64,000 nt of DNA from JBBEAM01 sp942491105 (lineage in GTDB: Bacteria > Pseudomonadota > Alphaproteobacteria > Kiloniellales > DSM-21159). Where the stretch lies: NCBI GenBank assembly GCA_942491105.1, contig CALNZX010000001.1, forward strand, positions 62,001-126,000, in the 5' to 3' direction. The notes under the pieces were generated by a model. It made no database searches. It saw only the letters and a program-made list of their open reading frames with translations, and had not been told where the DNA came from. Positions 8,419 to 25,181 of the stretch are shown here, piece by piece. Position 1 is the stretch's first letter. The number at the start of each line of letters is the position of its first letter. The translations under genes were made by a program, and so were the position numbers.

Positions 8419-8447
8419 AGTCTATCAATGGTCATTAAACTTGACAA
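8419..8447 (-). promoter_or_regulatory. Candidate promoter of the aminotransferase-ald-cupin unit
   Basis: On the minus strand TTGTCA (complement of 8442-8447) and TAGACT (complement of 8419-8424) lie exactly 17 bases apart. They match -35 and -10 consensus at 5/6 and 4/6 positions. The predicted start, near 8412, leaves a leader of about 30 bases before the ATG at 8379. Confidence 0.45.
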
Positions 8448-8490
8448 TCGCCGCGCAAGCTTGCCGGAACAGCCGTTTTTATGGCAGTTT

Positions 8491-8508
8491 CGTTAAATAT
8501 AATTAACG
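8491..8508. promoter_or_regulatory. Palindromic operator over the -10 of the puuR-like gene
   Basis: CGTTAA (8491-8496) and TTAACG (8503-8508) are perfect inverted 6-bp arms around ATATAA. The sequence contains a perfect TATAAT (8498-8503) that would serve as the -10 box of the regulator gene starting at 8525. It is the only strong AT-rich palindrome between the two divergent genes. The simplest reading is that the XRE-cupin regulator binds here and represses itself and the divergent aminotransferase unit. The assignment is inference. Confidence 0.55.
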
Positions 8509-8524
8509 TTGAAGCGGTGATTTC

Positions 8525-9079
8525 ATGAGCCAGCCTTTCGATCTCGGACAGCGGTTGCGGGCCCTGCGCACGGCGCACGGTCTCTCGCAGCGCGAACTGG
8601 CGAAGCGCGCCGGAGTCTCCAACGCGGTGATCTCCTTGATCGAGCAGAACAAGACCAGCCCCTCGGTTGGCATGCTCAAGAAGGTGCTGGACGGCCTGCC
8701 GGTCGCGCTGTCCGAATTCTTTTCCTGGGAGGCGCCGCCGCGCAGCCGGGTTTTCTTCGCCGCCGAGGACCTTGTCGAGATCTCGGGGGGCGCCGTGTCC
8801 TACCGCCAAGTGGGCCGGGATCTATCGGAGCGCGCTTTGCAGATCCTGTACGAGCGCTATGCGCCGGGTTCGGATACCGGCGAGGCCATGCTGCGCCATG
8901 AAGCCGAGGAAGGCGGCGTGATTGTGCAGGGGGCTCTGGAGGTCACCGTCGGCGACCAGAGGCGCGTGCTCCAGGCGGGAGAGGCCTACTACTTCGACAG
9001 CCGCCTGCCGCATCGCTTTCGCAACATCGGAGAACAGGAGGCCGTCGTCGTTTCGGCCTGCACGCCGCCAAGTTTTTGA
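8525..9079 (+). CDS. puuR: XRE-family regulator with C-terminal cupin (PuuR type)
   Basis: The 184-residue protein has an N-terminal helix-turn-helix of the XRE/lambda-repressor class (about 5-65; LRALRTAHGLSQRELAKRAGVS, NAVISLIEQNKTSPSVGMLKKVL) and a C-terminal cupin (about 110-180; HEAEEGGVIVQGALEV, FDSRLPHRFRNIG). This architecture and length match PuuR, the putrescine-responsive repressor of the Puu pathway. It is divergent from the aminotransferase-ald unit with a palindrome in between, and the puuA/puuB-like genes lie 5 kb away. The inducer is not proven by sequence; putrescine or a downstream omega-amino acid is likely. Its ribosome binding site is weak. Confidence 0.85.
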   Translation: MSQPFDLGQRLRALRTAHGLSQRELAKRAGVSNAVISLIEQNKTSPSVGMLKKVLDGLPVALSEFFSWEAPPRSRVFFAAEDLVEISGGAVSYRQVGRDLSERALQILYERYAPGSDTGEAMLRHEAEEGGVIVQGALEVTVGDQRRVLQAGEAYYFDSRLPHRFRNIGEQEAVVVSACTPPSF

Positions 9080-9096
9080 ACGCGCCGGGAACGCGA

Positions 9097-9126
9097 AAAC
9101 GGGCGGTCCCGAAGGGCCGCCCGTTT
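9097..9126. terminator. Bidirectional intrinsic terminator
   Basis: AAACGGGCGG (9097-9106) pairs perfectly with CCGCCCGTTT (9117-9126), and the 10-base loop can pair further (CCC/GGG). A-rich and T-rich flanks are present on both sides. It lies 18 bases after the puuR-like stop and faces the convergent EF-hand gene, so it can serve both transcripts. Confidence 0.8.
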
Positions 9127-9178
9127 CCTGATCGTCCAGCTTTCCGCCGCCGGTACTCGGGGGGGGAGCTGATGGCGG

Positions 9179-9583
9179 TTACTGGACGTTCTTCATGTGC
9201 GCCTTGATGGCCGCGCGCAGCTCTTCCTTGTCAAGCTCGCCGCTACCGTCGAGGTCGCCTTCGGAGAAGAAAATCTCGAGAGAGCTCTCCTGCTCCGCCT
9301 GGGAAATCTGGCCGTCGCCATCAAGATCGCGAGAGTCGAACTTCTGGTTCTGCCGGGCATTCCATTCCTCGCGGGTTATGATTCCGTCGCCATCGGCATC
9401 CTTCTTGCCGAAGCGCTTGAGGCTGGCGCTTTGCAGCTCTTCCCGGCTCAAGCCGCCGCTGCCGTCGCTGTCGGCAGCCTGAAACATCCGGCCGCCCCGG
9501 TGGCCCTCGCCCTGCCCCGCAAAGGCGGGGACGGCGAGGGCGGCGATGGCAAGGCCGGCGATGGCGAGAATGCGTTTGTTCAT
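9179..9583 (-). CDS. Exported EF-hand calcium-binding protein
   Basis: The 134-residue protein has a Sec signal peptide (MNKRILAIAGLAIAALAVPAFA, cleavage after AFA near 22) and then four EF-hand loops: DSDGSGGLSREE, DADGDGIITREE, DLDGDGQISQAE and DLDGSGELDKEE. All have the Dx[DS]GxG pattern with Glu at loop position 12, so all four should bind calcium. It has no other domain. It would act in the periplasm or outside the cell as a calcium sensor or buffer. The His-rich exported protein gene lies just upstream on the same strand (45-base gap), suggesting co-expression. The target of the protein is unknown. Confidence 0.9.
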   Translation of the reverse strand: MNKRILAIAGLAIAALAVPAFAGQGEGHRGGRMFQAADSDGSGGLSREELQSASLKRFGKKDADGDGIITREEWNARQNQKFDSRDLDGDGQISQAEQESSLEIFFSEGDLDGSGELDKEELRAAIKAHMKNVQ

Positions 9584-9628
9584 TGTGATTTTTCCTTAGC
9601 GTTAGCGTTCTGAGGATAAGGTCGTGCC

Positions 9629-10075
9629 TTAGCGGCGATGGCCCCGATGATCGTCGCGGTCGCGGTGGTGATGACGGTCGCGGTGACGATCATGCCGGTC
9701 GCCCCGGTCGCGGTGCCCGTTATGGCGTCCGCGGTTCCAGTCGCGGTGATTGCGGTGGTGCCCCTTGCCCCAGCCATGGTGCTTGCCGTTGTTCCTGCGC
9801 CAGCCGTCGTTGTCGTCTTGCCAGCGGTTGCCGACACCGACCTGCAGCCACCACAGCGGATTCGGGTTTGAATTGTGCGCCAGTTGCTGGACGGCAGGCG
9901 CCGCCGGGGTTCGTGAGCGCAGGCCGTCCTGGAACTCCTCGCTCAGACCGTTCGAGGTGAAAACGGCGGTGTGAACCGCCTGCTTGCTGTGTCCTGCGTT
10001 GCCGGTAGCCGCCATCACGGGACTGGCGATGAGCAGGGGGGCGCCGAGCAGGGCGGCAATAAGAAAGTGTCTCAT
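9629..10075 (-). CDS. Exported protein with His/Arg/Asp-rich tail
   Basis: From the ATG at 10075 (GAGAGGATC site in front) the protein has 148 residues. MRHFLIAALLGAPLLIASPVMA is a signal peptide. The middle part (about 25-85) has no domain I recognise and includes the segment NPNPLWWLQVGVGNRWQ. The last 65 residues are a low-complexity tail of His, Arg, Asp, Asn and Gly with repeats of HRD/DRH and Trp in its first part. Such tails may bind divalent metals or nucleic acid or polyanions. It lies directly upstream of the EF-hand gene. The ORF is supported by signal peptide, start site and composition that does not look like frame noise, but the function is unknown. Confidence 0.75.
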   Translation of the reverse strand: MRHFLIAALLGAPLLIASPVMAATGNAGHSKQAVHTAVFTSNGLSEEFQDGLRSRTPAAPAVQQLAHNSNPNPLWWLQVGVGNRWQDDNDGWRRNNGKHHGWGKGHHRNHRDWNRGRHNGHRDRGDRHDRHRDRHHHRDRDDHRGHRR

Positions 10076-10175
10076 CGTAAGATCCTCTCGTTGCTCCACC
10101 GGCGAATTCCAGTGGTCGAGAAGTCCTACGAAAGGGGCGGGAAGAGCATCCCTGCTGCCCGGAAAATGCCTTATT

Positions 10176-10994
10176 TCAACGTGGCTGCTTGGCTCTGCCG
10201 AGCAGTTCGTAAAGGCCCACGGCGGCGGCGTTGGATACGTTGAGGTCGCGAATCGGGCCCTGCACCGGCAAGCGCACCAGATGATCGCAGGCTTCGCGGG
10301 TCAAGCGGCGCAGGCCGGCTCCCTCGGCGCCGAGAAGTAGCGCCGCGCGCTCCGGCGCGGCGAAGCCGCCGAGCTCTTCCCGCGCCTCCGAGGCGAAACC
10401 GAGACACCAGTAATCCGCGGCCTTGAGCGCATCGATGGCGCGGGCCAGATTTGTGACGCGAATATAGGGCAGGTGTTCGAGCGCCCCGGACGCCGATTTG
10501 GCCAGGACGCCGCTTTCCGGTGGCGCGTGGCGTTCCGTGGTCATCAGGGCGTCGGCGCCGAATACCGCCGCCGAACGCAGAATGGCGCCGACGTTATGCG
10601 GGTCGGTAACCTGGTCGAGGATGACGATCACGCTGGGGCGGCCCTCGGTATCGCGCAGCAGCGACTCCAGTTCCGGCTGCGCCAGGGGCGGCGTCGCCAG
10701 GGCAATCCCCTGGTGCACGGCGCCCTCGGGCAGCAGCTTGGCGAAGGCGTCGCGGTTGAGGGTTTCGGGCCTTAGCTCTGGGCGCTCCGCCAGCAGCGGG
10801 CGCAGATCCTCGGCGTGCCGCTGCGCGGTTTCGCTGGTCAGAATCAGGCGCGCCGGCAGCCGGTTGGGATTGGCCAGGGCGGCGAGCACGGCATGGGCGC
10901 CCCAAAGCCACTGCCCGCTCGCCTGACGGGCGGGGGAGGAGCGGCGCTGTTGCCTGCGGTCGGATATCTTGTGGGTCTTGCGTTTGGAGGTCAT
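10176..10994 (-). CDS. rlmB: 23S rRNA (guanosine-2'-O)-methyltransferase RlmB (SpoU family)
   Basis: The 272-residue protein has a basic N-terminal tail, the L30e-like substrate-binding domain starting at WLWGAHAVLAALANPNR (about 29-105), and the SPOUT knot domain with motif 1 ILDQVTDPHNVGAILRSAA, motif 2 LLLGAEGAGL and motif 3 PVQGPIRDLNVSNAAAVGLYE. The Arg in motif 1 and the Asn/Ser in motif 3 needed for SAM and catalysis are present. It methylates G2251 (E. coli numbering) in the peptidyl-transferase P loop. It is divergent from the tRNA-tuf operon, a common position in alphaproteobacteria. Confidence 0.93.
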   Translation of the reverse strand: MTSKRKTHKISDRRQQRRSSPARQASGQWLWGAHAVLAALANPNRLPARLILTSETAQRHAEDLRPLLAERPELRPETLNRDAFAKLLPEGAVHQGIALATPPLAQPELESLLRDTEGRPSVIVILDQVTDPHNVGAILRSAAVFGADALMTTERHAPPESGVLAKSASGALEHLPYIRVTNLARAIDALKAADYWCLGFASEAREELGGFAAPERAALLLGAEGAGLRRLTREACDHLVRLPVQGPIRDLNVSNAAAVGLYELLGRAKQPR

Positions 10995-11096
10995 CGTCTC
11001 TAGTATTGATACACCAGCTACGGGCTGGGCAAGTGCTGCTTTCCACTCCTAGGCTCTTCAGGAGCGGAACGCGGCGCTTTTTGTCGTGTTTTAGGA

Positions 11097-11124
11097 TTGA
11101 CACCGGGGTGAATTTCTCGATAGT
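11097..11124 (+). promoter_or_regulatory. Promoter of the tRNA-Tyr/tRNA-Gly/tuf operon
   Basis: A perfect TTGACA (11097-11102) is followed after 16 bases by GATAGT (11119-11124), 4/6 to the -10 consensus. The expected start is about 60 bases before tRNA-Tyr. The rest of the rlmB-tRNA gap (10995-11194) shows no gene. This is the best candidate promoter for the stable RNAs and the first tuf. Confidence 0.55.
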
Positions 11125-11194
11125 TCGCAGCCGCTTGGTCCCGAGCCTCCGGGCTTGGTTGGTTGCGAGCGCACATTACTGGAAAGATCGGCAC

Positions 11195-11279
11195 GGAGGG
11201 GTGCCCGAGCGGTTAAAGGGGACGGGCTGTAAACCCGTTGGCTTAGCCTACGTTGGTTCGAATCCAACCCCCTCCACCA
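11195..11279 (+). tRNA. tRNA-Tyr (GTA)
   Basis: An 85-base class II tRNA folds with acceptor GGAGGGG/CCCCTCC, an anticodon stem-loop ACGGG-CTGTAAA-CCCGT giving anticodon GTA, a long variable arm, and T arm GTTGG-TTCGAAT-CCAAC. The CCA end is encoded. The order Tyr-Gly-tuf matches the tyrU-glyT-tufB arrangement of E. coli. Confidence 0.95.
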
Positions 11280-11315
11280 GTACCGGGGTTGATTCGCGGG
11301 AGATGCGCGGCGAAT

Positions 11316-11389
11316 GCGGGTGTAGCTCAATGGTAGAGCCCCAGCCTTCCAAGCTGGTTATGCGGGTTCGATTCCCGTCACCCGCTCCA
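11316..11389 (+). tRNA. tRNA-Gly (TCC)
   Basis: A 74-base tRNA with acceptor GCGGGTG/CACCCGC, anticodon loop CTTCCAA (anticodon TCC), T-loop GTTCGATTC and an encoded CCA end. It lies 36 bases after tRNA-Tyr and 86 bases before the first tuf gene, probably all in one transcript that is cut by tRNA processing. Confidence 0.95.
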
Positions 11390-11475
11390 AGCGCGGGAAT
11401 GACGGTTTCGCCGGCAAGTTAGTTACGACAGGCCCATGATGGGCAGGCAGATTTACAGATTACGGGAACGCAGGA

Positions 11476-12666
<1,191 letters not shown>

Positions 12667-12698
12667 AGGGCTAAGCTAAGGGGCCGGCGCTTGAAATT

Positions 12699-12774
12699 AG
12701 GAGTGTAGCTCAACTGGTAGAGCACCGGTCTCCAAAACCGGGGGCTGGGGGTTCGAGTCCCTCCACTCCTGCCA
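12699..12774 (+). tRNA. tRNA-Trp (CCA)
   Basis: A 76-base tRNA with acceptor AGGAGTG/CACTCCT, anticodon loop CTCCAAA (anticodon CCA), T-loop GTTCGAGTC and an encoded CCA end. It lies 32 bases after tuf and 89 bases before secE, the common trpT-secE order. Confidence 0.95.
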
Positions 12775-12863
12775 GGTGCTGGCAGCATAAGACGAGACGC
12801 GACACGACTTAGGAATACGCGGCCGCGACTGGGCGCAAAAGCAAGCGAAGGACGGGCAATAAA

Positions 12864-13061
12864 GTGGCCAAGGTCAATCCAGGGCAATTCATCCGCGAAG
12901 TTCGCCAGGAGGGCAGGAAAGTCACCTGGCCGTCGCGGAAGGAGACGACCGTGACCACCATCATGGTGTTTATGATGGTGTTCTTCGCGGCGATCTTCTT
13001 TTTCCTGGGCGATCAGCTGCTGAATTTCGGCATTCGCGCTCTTCTCGGTTTCGGAGGCTAA
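12864..13061 (+). CDS. secE: Preprotein translocase subunit SecE
   Basis: The 65-residue short-type SecE has the conserved amphipathic segment VRQEGRKVTWPSRKET (about 13-28), the hallmark of the family, and one transmembrane helix (about 33-55). It begins with GTG; GAAGGACGGG lies upstream. SecE clamps SecY in the inner membrane. It is followed after 7 bases by nusG, the near-universal pairing. Confidence 0.96.
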   Translation: MAKVNPGQFIREVRQEGRKVTWPSRKETTVTTIMVFMMVFFAAIFFFLGDQLLNFGIRALLGFGG

Positions 13062-13068
13062 AACAGTT

Positions 13069-13599
13069 ATGGCCATGCGCTGGTACGTCGTTCATGTCTA
13101 TTCGGGCTTCGAGAAGAAGGTCGCAGAGGCGATTCGTCTGGAAGCCCGCACCCAGGGCATGGAGGACTTGATCGAAGAGGTCATGGTGCCGACCGAGGAA
13201 GTGGTCGAGATGCGCCGCGGCCAGAAGGTTAGCGCCGAGCGCAAGTTCTTCCCGGGCTATGTGCTGGTGAAGATGGACCTGACCGATCAATCCTGGCATC
13301 TGGTGCAGAATACGCCGAAGGTCACCGGCTTCCTTGGCGGCAAGGGCCGCCCGGTTCCGATTTCGGACCGTGAAGCCGAGCAGCTGATGCAGCAGGTGCA
13401 AGAAGGCGTGGATCGGCCGAAGCCCTCGATCACCTTCGAGATCGGCGAGCAGGTCCGCGTTTCCGACGGTCCTTTCACCTCCTTCAATGGGATGGTGGAA
13501 GAGGTCGATGAAGATCGCGCCCGTGTGAAGGTCGCAGTGTCGATTTTCGGGCGCTCAACGCCGGTCGAGTTGGAGTATTCCCAGGTCGAGAAGCTCTAG
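13069..13599 (+). CDS. nusG: Transcription elongation/antitermination factor NusG
   Basis: The 176-residue protein has the NGN domain starting at RWYVVHVYSGFEKKVAE (about 3-20) with FPGYVLVKM, and the C-terminal KOW domain (about 125-176; GEQVRVSDGPFTSFNGMVEE). It binds RNA polymerase beta-prime and couples to Rho or S10. The ribosome binding site GGAGG overlaps the end of secE. The protein has normal length and no insertion. Confidence 0.97.
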   Translation: MAMRWYVVHVYSGFEKKVAEAIRLEARTQGMEDLIEEVMVPTEEVVEMRRGQKVSAERKFFPGYVLVKMDLTDQSWHLVQNTPKVTGFLGGKGRPVPISDREAEQLMQQVQEGVDRPKPSITFEIGEQVRVSDGPFTSFNGMVEEVDEDRARVKVAVSIFGRSTPVELEYSQVEKL

Positions 13600-13688
13600 G
13601 ACGGCGTTTCAACCCGCGGGAGGCCAGGCGCAAAGCGAGCCAGCGTCGGCTGTAAGAACCGCGAAACCCATAGGAAGGGGTCACGTAA

Positions 13689-14117
13689 ATGGCGAAGAAA
13701 ATTGAAGGATACATCAAGCTGGAGATTCCGGCGGGGCAGGCAAATCCCTCGCCGCCGGTCGGTCCGGCCTTGGGTCAGCGCGGCCTGAACATCATGGAGT
13801 TCTGCAAGGCCTTCAACGCGTCGACGCAGAACCTGGAGCAGGGCATGCCGGTGCCGGTGGTGATTACCGCCTACTCGGACCGCTCCTTCTCCTTTGAGAC
13901 CAAGACGCCGCCCGCGGCCTTCCTGCTGCGCAAGGCTGCGAAGATCCAGAAGGGATCCGCCGAGCCGAACAAGAACAAGGTCGGCCGGGTGACGATGAAG
14001 CAGGTGCGCGAGATCGCCGAGGTGAAGATGCCGGACCTGAACGCCAACGACCTGGACGCGGCGGCCAAAATCGTGGCCGGTTCCGCGCGCTCCATGGGTA
14101 TCGAGGTAGTGGAGTAG
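13689..14117 (+). CDS. rplK: 50S ribosomal protein L11
   Basis: The 142-residue protein starts MAKKIEGYIKLEIPAGQANPSPPVGPALGQ-type sequence, with the conserved Pro-rich N-terminal hinge and the rRNA-binding C-terminal domain (from about 72). It is part of the GTPase-associated centre and needed for the RelA response. It lies 89 bases after nusG and 4 bases before rplA. The ribosome binding site is GGAAGGGG. Confidence 0.98.
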   Translation: MAKKIEGYIKLEIPAGQANPSPPVGPALGQRGLNIMEFCKAFNASTQNLEQGMPVPVVITAYSDRSFSFETKTPPAAFLLRKAAKIQKGSAEPNKNKVGRVTMKQVREIAEVKMPDLNANDLDAAAKIVAGSARSMGIEVVE

Positions 14118-14121
14118 AACG

Positions 14122-14829
14122 ATGGCGAAAAAGGGCAAGCGTTACAACAAATCCAGCGAGATCATCGATCGCGATACTCTGTACAGCGTCGAAGAGGCCG
14201 TACAGCTGATCAAATCCGGTGCCAGGACCAAGTTCGACGAAACCGTCGAGATCGCCATGAACCTGGGTGTCGACCCCCGGCATTCGGATCAGAACGTGCG
14301 CGGCGTGGTTTCGCTGCCGCATGGCACGGGCAAGACGCTGCGCGTCGCGGTCTTCGCCAAGGACGCCAAGGCCGACGAGGCGAAAGCCGCCGGTGCCGAC
14401 GTGGTCGGCGCGGATGATCTGGCCGAGAAGGTTCAGAGCGGCGAGATCGACTTCGATCGGGTGATCGCCACGCCGGACATGATGGCGGTGGTTGGCCGTC
14501 TCGGTAAGGTTCTCGGCCCGCGCGGCCTGATGCCGAACCCGAAGCTGGGCACCGTGACCAACGACGTCGCCGAGGCGATCGCCGCGGTCAAGGGCGGTCA
14601 GGTCGAGTTCCGCGCCGAGAAGGCGGGTATCGTCCATGCCGGCGTCGGCAAGGCAAGTTTCGACGAGGGCAAGCTGGTCGAGAACGTCCGCGCCTTCGTC
14701 GATGCGATCAACAAGGCCAAGCCCACGGGCGCGAAGGGCAGCTACATCAAGAAGGTGGCGCTGACCTCGACCATGGGTCCCGGTCTGAAGGTAGATCTGT
14801 CGAGCCTCAGCGCGCCCGGTGGCGCGTAA
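14122..14829 (+). CDS. rplA: 50S ribosomal protein L1
   Basis: The 235-residue L1 has both domains and the signature segments FDETVEIAMNLGVDPRHSDQ and GPRGLMPNPKLGTV. L1 binds the 23S rRNA stalk near the E site and in other bacteria represses its own L11-L1 mRNA. The start is 4 bases after the rplK stop, so the pair is translationally coupled. The last codons read into the GC-rich leader of rplJ. Confidence 0.98.
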   Translation: MAKKGKRYNKSSEIIDRDTLYSVEEAVQLIKSGARTKFDETVEIAMNLGVDPRHSDQNVRGVVSLPHGTGKTLRVAVFAKDAKADEAKAAGADVVGADDLAEKVQSGEIDFDRVIATPDMMAVVGRLGKVLGPRGLMPNPKLGTVTNDVAEAIAAVKGGQVEFRAEKAGIVHAGVGKASFDEGKLVENVRAFVDAINKAKPTGAKGSYIKKVALTSTMGPGLKVDLSSLSAPGGA

Positions 14830-15129
14830 GGCCTTCGGCAAGAGTTCCGGAGCGGCTTCGGCGGCTCCGGTTGAAGGGAGCGGGTTCGCTTTGATCCCGC
14901 TCCACCTGTCCGAGACTGCAGGTGTCTTCCTCGGGAGGCTTAAACCGGAAACGGGCCCGCACAGACGGGAGGCAAAAGCATTTCGTATGTCGCCTTTGGC
15001 GCTATTCGAGAGGCTTGCGCTTCCGGGACAGGCGAACCGGGCGAAGGCGGAGGTTCCGCCCCAGCCCTCGTGCAACCCGGCGGTTTGGCGCTTGTCGTGC
15101 CCCGGGCCGTCGATAAGGGAGCAGTAAAC
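14830..15129 (+). promoter_or_regulatory. Untranslated leader before rplJ (probable L10-L12 autoregulatory region)
   Basis: There is no gene in this 300-base gap. It contains several GC-rich complementary stretches (for example GGAGCGG and CCGCTCC near 14850-14905) and the segment TCCGAGACTGCAGGTGTC followed by GGGAGGC. In many bacteria L10 complexed with L12 binds a structured leader at exactly this place to limit rplJL translation. The position is right and the region is clearly structured, but I could not fold it against the known L10 leader model. Confidence 0.5.
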
Positions 15130-15648
15130 GTGGACCGTAGTCAGAAGGAAGCCTTGGTTTCCGCTCTGAACCAGAAGTTCGACGAGGCCAGCCTCTTGGT
15201 CGTCACCCAGCAATCCGGGTTGACGGTTTCCGAGGTGACGTCCTTGCGGGCCAAGGTTCGGGAAGTGGGTGCCAGTTACAAGGTAACGAAAAACCGGCTC
15301 ACGAAGCTCGCTCTCCAGGGCACGAAGTTCGAAGGTCTGAGCGACCTGTTCACCGGACCGACGGCGATTACGCTGTCGGAAGACCCGGTGGCGGGCGCGA
15401 AGGCCTGCGTCGAGTTCGCCAAAGGAAACGAGAAGCTGATCATCGTCGGCGGATCGCTGAATGGTGAGACCTTGGATGCCGATGGCGTCAAGTCTCTCGC
15501 CACGCTGCCTTCCCTCGATGAACTGCGCGGCAAGATCGTTGGCCTCATGCAGGCTCCGGCTACCAAGATTGCCGGTGTTTTGCAGGCGCCCGCTGGCCAA
15601 ATGGCCCGCGTCCTCGGTGCACGCGGCGCACAGGACGAAGCTGCCTGA
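15130..15648 (+). CDS. rplJ: 50S ribosomal protein L10
   Basis: From the GTG at 15130 the protein has 172 residues beginning VDRSQKEALVSALNQKF, the normal family start; AAGGGAG precedes it. An ATG at 15070 would add 20 residues unlike the family and lies in the leader. The segment KVTKNRLTKLAL and the C-terminal helix that carries L12 dimers are present. It forms the stalk base with L11 and recruits translation factors. Confidence 0.97.
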   Translation: MDRSQKEALVSALNQKFDEASLLVVTQQSGLTVSEVTSLRAKVREVGASYKVTKNRLTKLALQGTKFEGLSDLFTGPTAITLSEDPVAGAKACVEFAKGNEKLIIVGGSLNGETLDADGVKSLATLPSLDELRGKIVGLMQAPATKIAGVLQAPAGQMARVLGARGAQDEAA

Positions 15649-15698
15649 CGAGAGCGAACGTCACGAGCCCTGAAGTTCAAGCCTAGAAGGAATGAGAA

Positions 15699-16076
15699 AT
15701 GGCTGATCTTGATAAGTTGGTTGAAGAGCTTTCCAAGCTCACCGTCCTCGAGGCGGCGGAGCTTTCCAAGAAGCTTGAAGAGGAGTGGGGCGTTTCCGCC
15801 GCCGCTCCGGTGGCCGTTGCCGCCGTTGCCGGTGGTGGTGGCGATGCCGCCGCTGCCGAAGAGAAGACCGAATTTGACGTGATCCTCACCGCCGCTGGCG
15901 ACAAGAAGATCAACGTCATTAAGGAAGTCCGGGCCATCACCGGCCTCGGTCTGAAGGAAGCCAAGGACCTCGTCGAGGGTGCGCCCAAGCCTGTGAAGGA
16001 AGGCGCCTCCAAGGATGAGGCCGAAGAGCTGAAGAAGAAGCTTGAGGAGGCCGGCGCTTCCGTGGAGCTTAAGTAA
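15699..16076 (+). CDS. rplL: 50S ribosomal protein L7/L12
   Basis: The 125-residue protein has the N-terminal dimer and L10-binding domain (about 1-35), an Ala/Val/Gly-rich hinge (VAVAAVAGGGGDAAAAE) and the C-terminal factor-binding domain with EVRAITGLGLKEAKDLVEGAP. It is the multicopy stalk protein that recruits EF-Tu, EF-G and IF2. The ribosome binding site is AAGGAA. It lies 50 bases after rplJ. Confidence 0.98.
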   Translation: MADLDKLVEELSKLTVLEAAELSKKLEEEWGVSAAAPVAVAAVAGGGGDAAAAEEKTEFDVILTAAGDKKINVIKEVRAITGLGLKEAKDLVEGAPKPVKEGASKDEAEELKKKLEEAGASVELK

Positions 16077-16320
16077 AAACTCCCGAGCGCGGTAACGACA
16101 CCCCGGCTGGCCCAGATTTTCTGGTGCCGGCCGGGACTGTCCTGGACCGGCAAAGCAGCCCGCCCCTTGGCGGGCACGCCCGTTTCTAGGGGGAGGGCGT
16201 TACAAACGGCCCCTAGCGCGCTTATCTATCTAATTAAAAAGATAGCGTAACGCGTTGATTTTGAAAATTTTCCGCGCCGCTCCAAGGGGAGCTAAGCGGG
16301 TAGAGGATACGAGGAACAAG
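16077..16320 (+). promoter_or_regulatory. Structured rplL-rpoB intergenic region
   Basis: This 244-base gap has no gene. It holds at least three inverted repeats: GCCCGCC/GGCGGGC near 16158-16175, CTAGGGG (16186-16192)/CCCCTAG (16210-16216), and CTATC/GATAG (around 16228-16246) with partly paired flanks. None has a T-run typical of an intrinsic terminator. In E. coli the same gap holds an attenuator and an RNase III site that lower rpoBC relative to rplJL. A similar role here is likely, but the element type is not shown. Confidence 0.5.
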
Positions 16321-20493
<4,173 letters not shown>

Positions 20494-20557
20494 CGCCCTC
20501 GGCCGGCGCTAGCCGCTTTTCCTCGAGTAGTTCGCAGCAGATTTTTGGAGAGACTAA

Positions 20558-24757
<4,200 letters not shown>

Positions 24758-24764
24758 TCACAGG

Positions 24765-24795
24765 TGCCGGCGGCGGCGCCCGCCGCCGGCATTTT
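24765..24795 (+). terminator. Intrinsic terminator after rpoC
   Basis: An 11-bp perfect stem (24765-24775 with 24781-24791), all GC except the closing T-A, has a 5-base loop and is followed by TTTT. It begins 7 bases after the rpoC stop and separates the rpl-rpo unit from the str operon. Confidence 0.85.
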
Positions 24796-24909
24796 CCACC
24801 CCCGGAAAAGCGGCGCAGGGCGCAAGGTTGAAACAATCTTGCGTCACGCGCTCGAATAGCGGGCTATGATGACTCCATGGCCCCTGCAGAAAGCCAAAGA
24901 AACTAAGGC

Positions 24910-24938
24910 TTGACGCTACCGGGGTGCCCCCATATATT
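24910..24938 (+). promoter_or_regulatory. Promoter of the str operon
   Basis: TTGACG (24910-24915) and TATATT (24933-24938) are separated by exactly 17 bases, 5/6 matches each. Transcription would start near 24945, some 235 bases before rpsL. It is one of the best sigma-70 matches in the window. Confidence 0.7.
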
Positions 24939-24944
24939 CCGCCC

Positions 24945-25181
24945 GATTCCGGGCAGAGAGCCGGCCGTATCCCCCAGGGTCCTGGGGTTTCCCGAAAGGG
25001 GTTAAACGCGGTTCCGCGGAATTTATTGAACATACGGATCCGGCAACGGATCTGGAGTGTCCCGAACGCCGAAGGGAGCTAACAATGGCTTCCACACGGC
25101 GTTTGTTTTTGTCAGAGCCGAGAAATCGGTGAGGCCGGGGCAAAGCAACAACAGTGGGTTTACTCGAGGAAGAGCGATCGC
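24945..25181 (+). promoter_or_regulatory. Long structured 5' leader of rpsL
   Basis: The region between the promoter and rpsL has no gene. It contains a hairpin CCCCAG-GGTC-CTGGGG (24972-24987), directly followed by CCC-GAAA-GGG (24991-25000), a stable GNRA-type tetraloop, and CGCGGTTCCGCG slightly downstream. Two adjacent small hairpins in a ribosomal-protein leader suggest a binding or attenuation element, but I do not recognise a known family. Confidence 0.45.

Noticed and set aside
15070..15129. Longer L10 start at 15070
   Set aside because: The added residues do not match the family, and the GTG at 15130 has a clear ribosome binding site.
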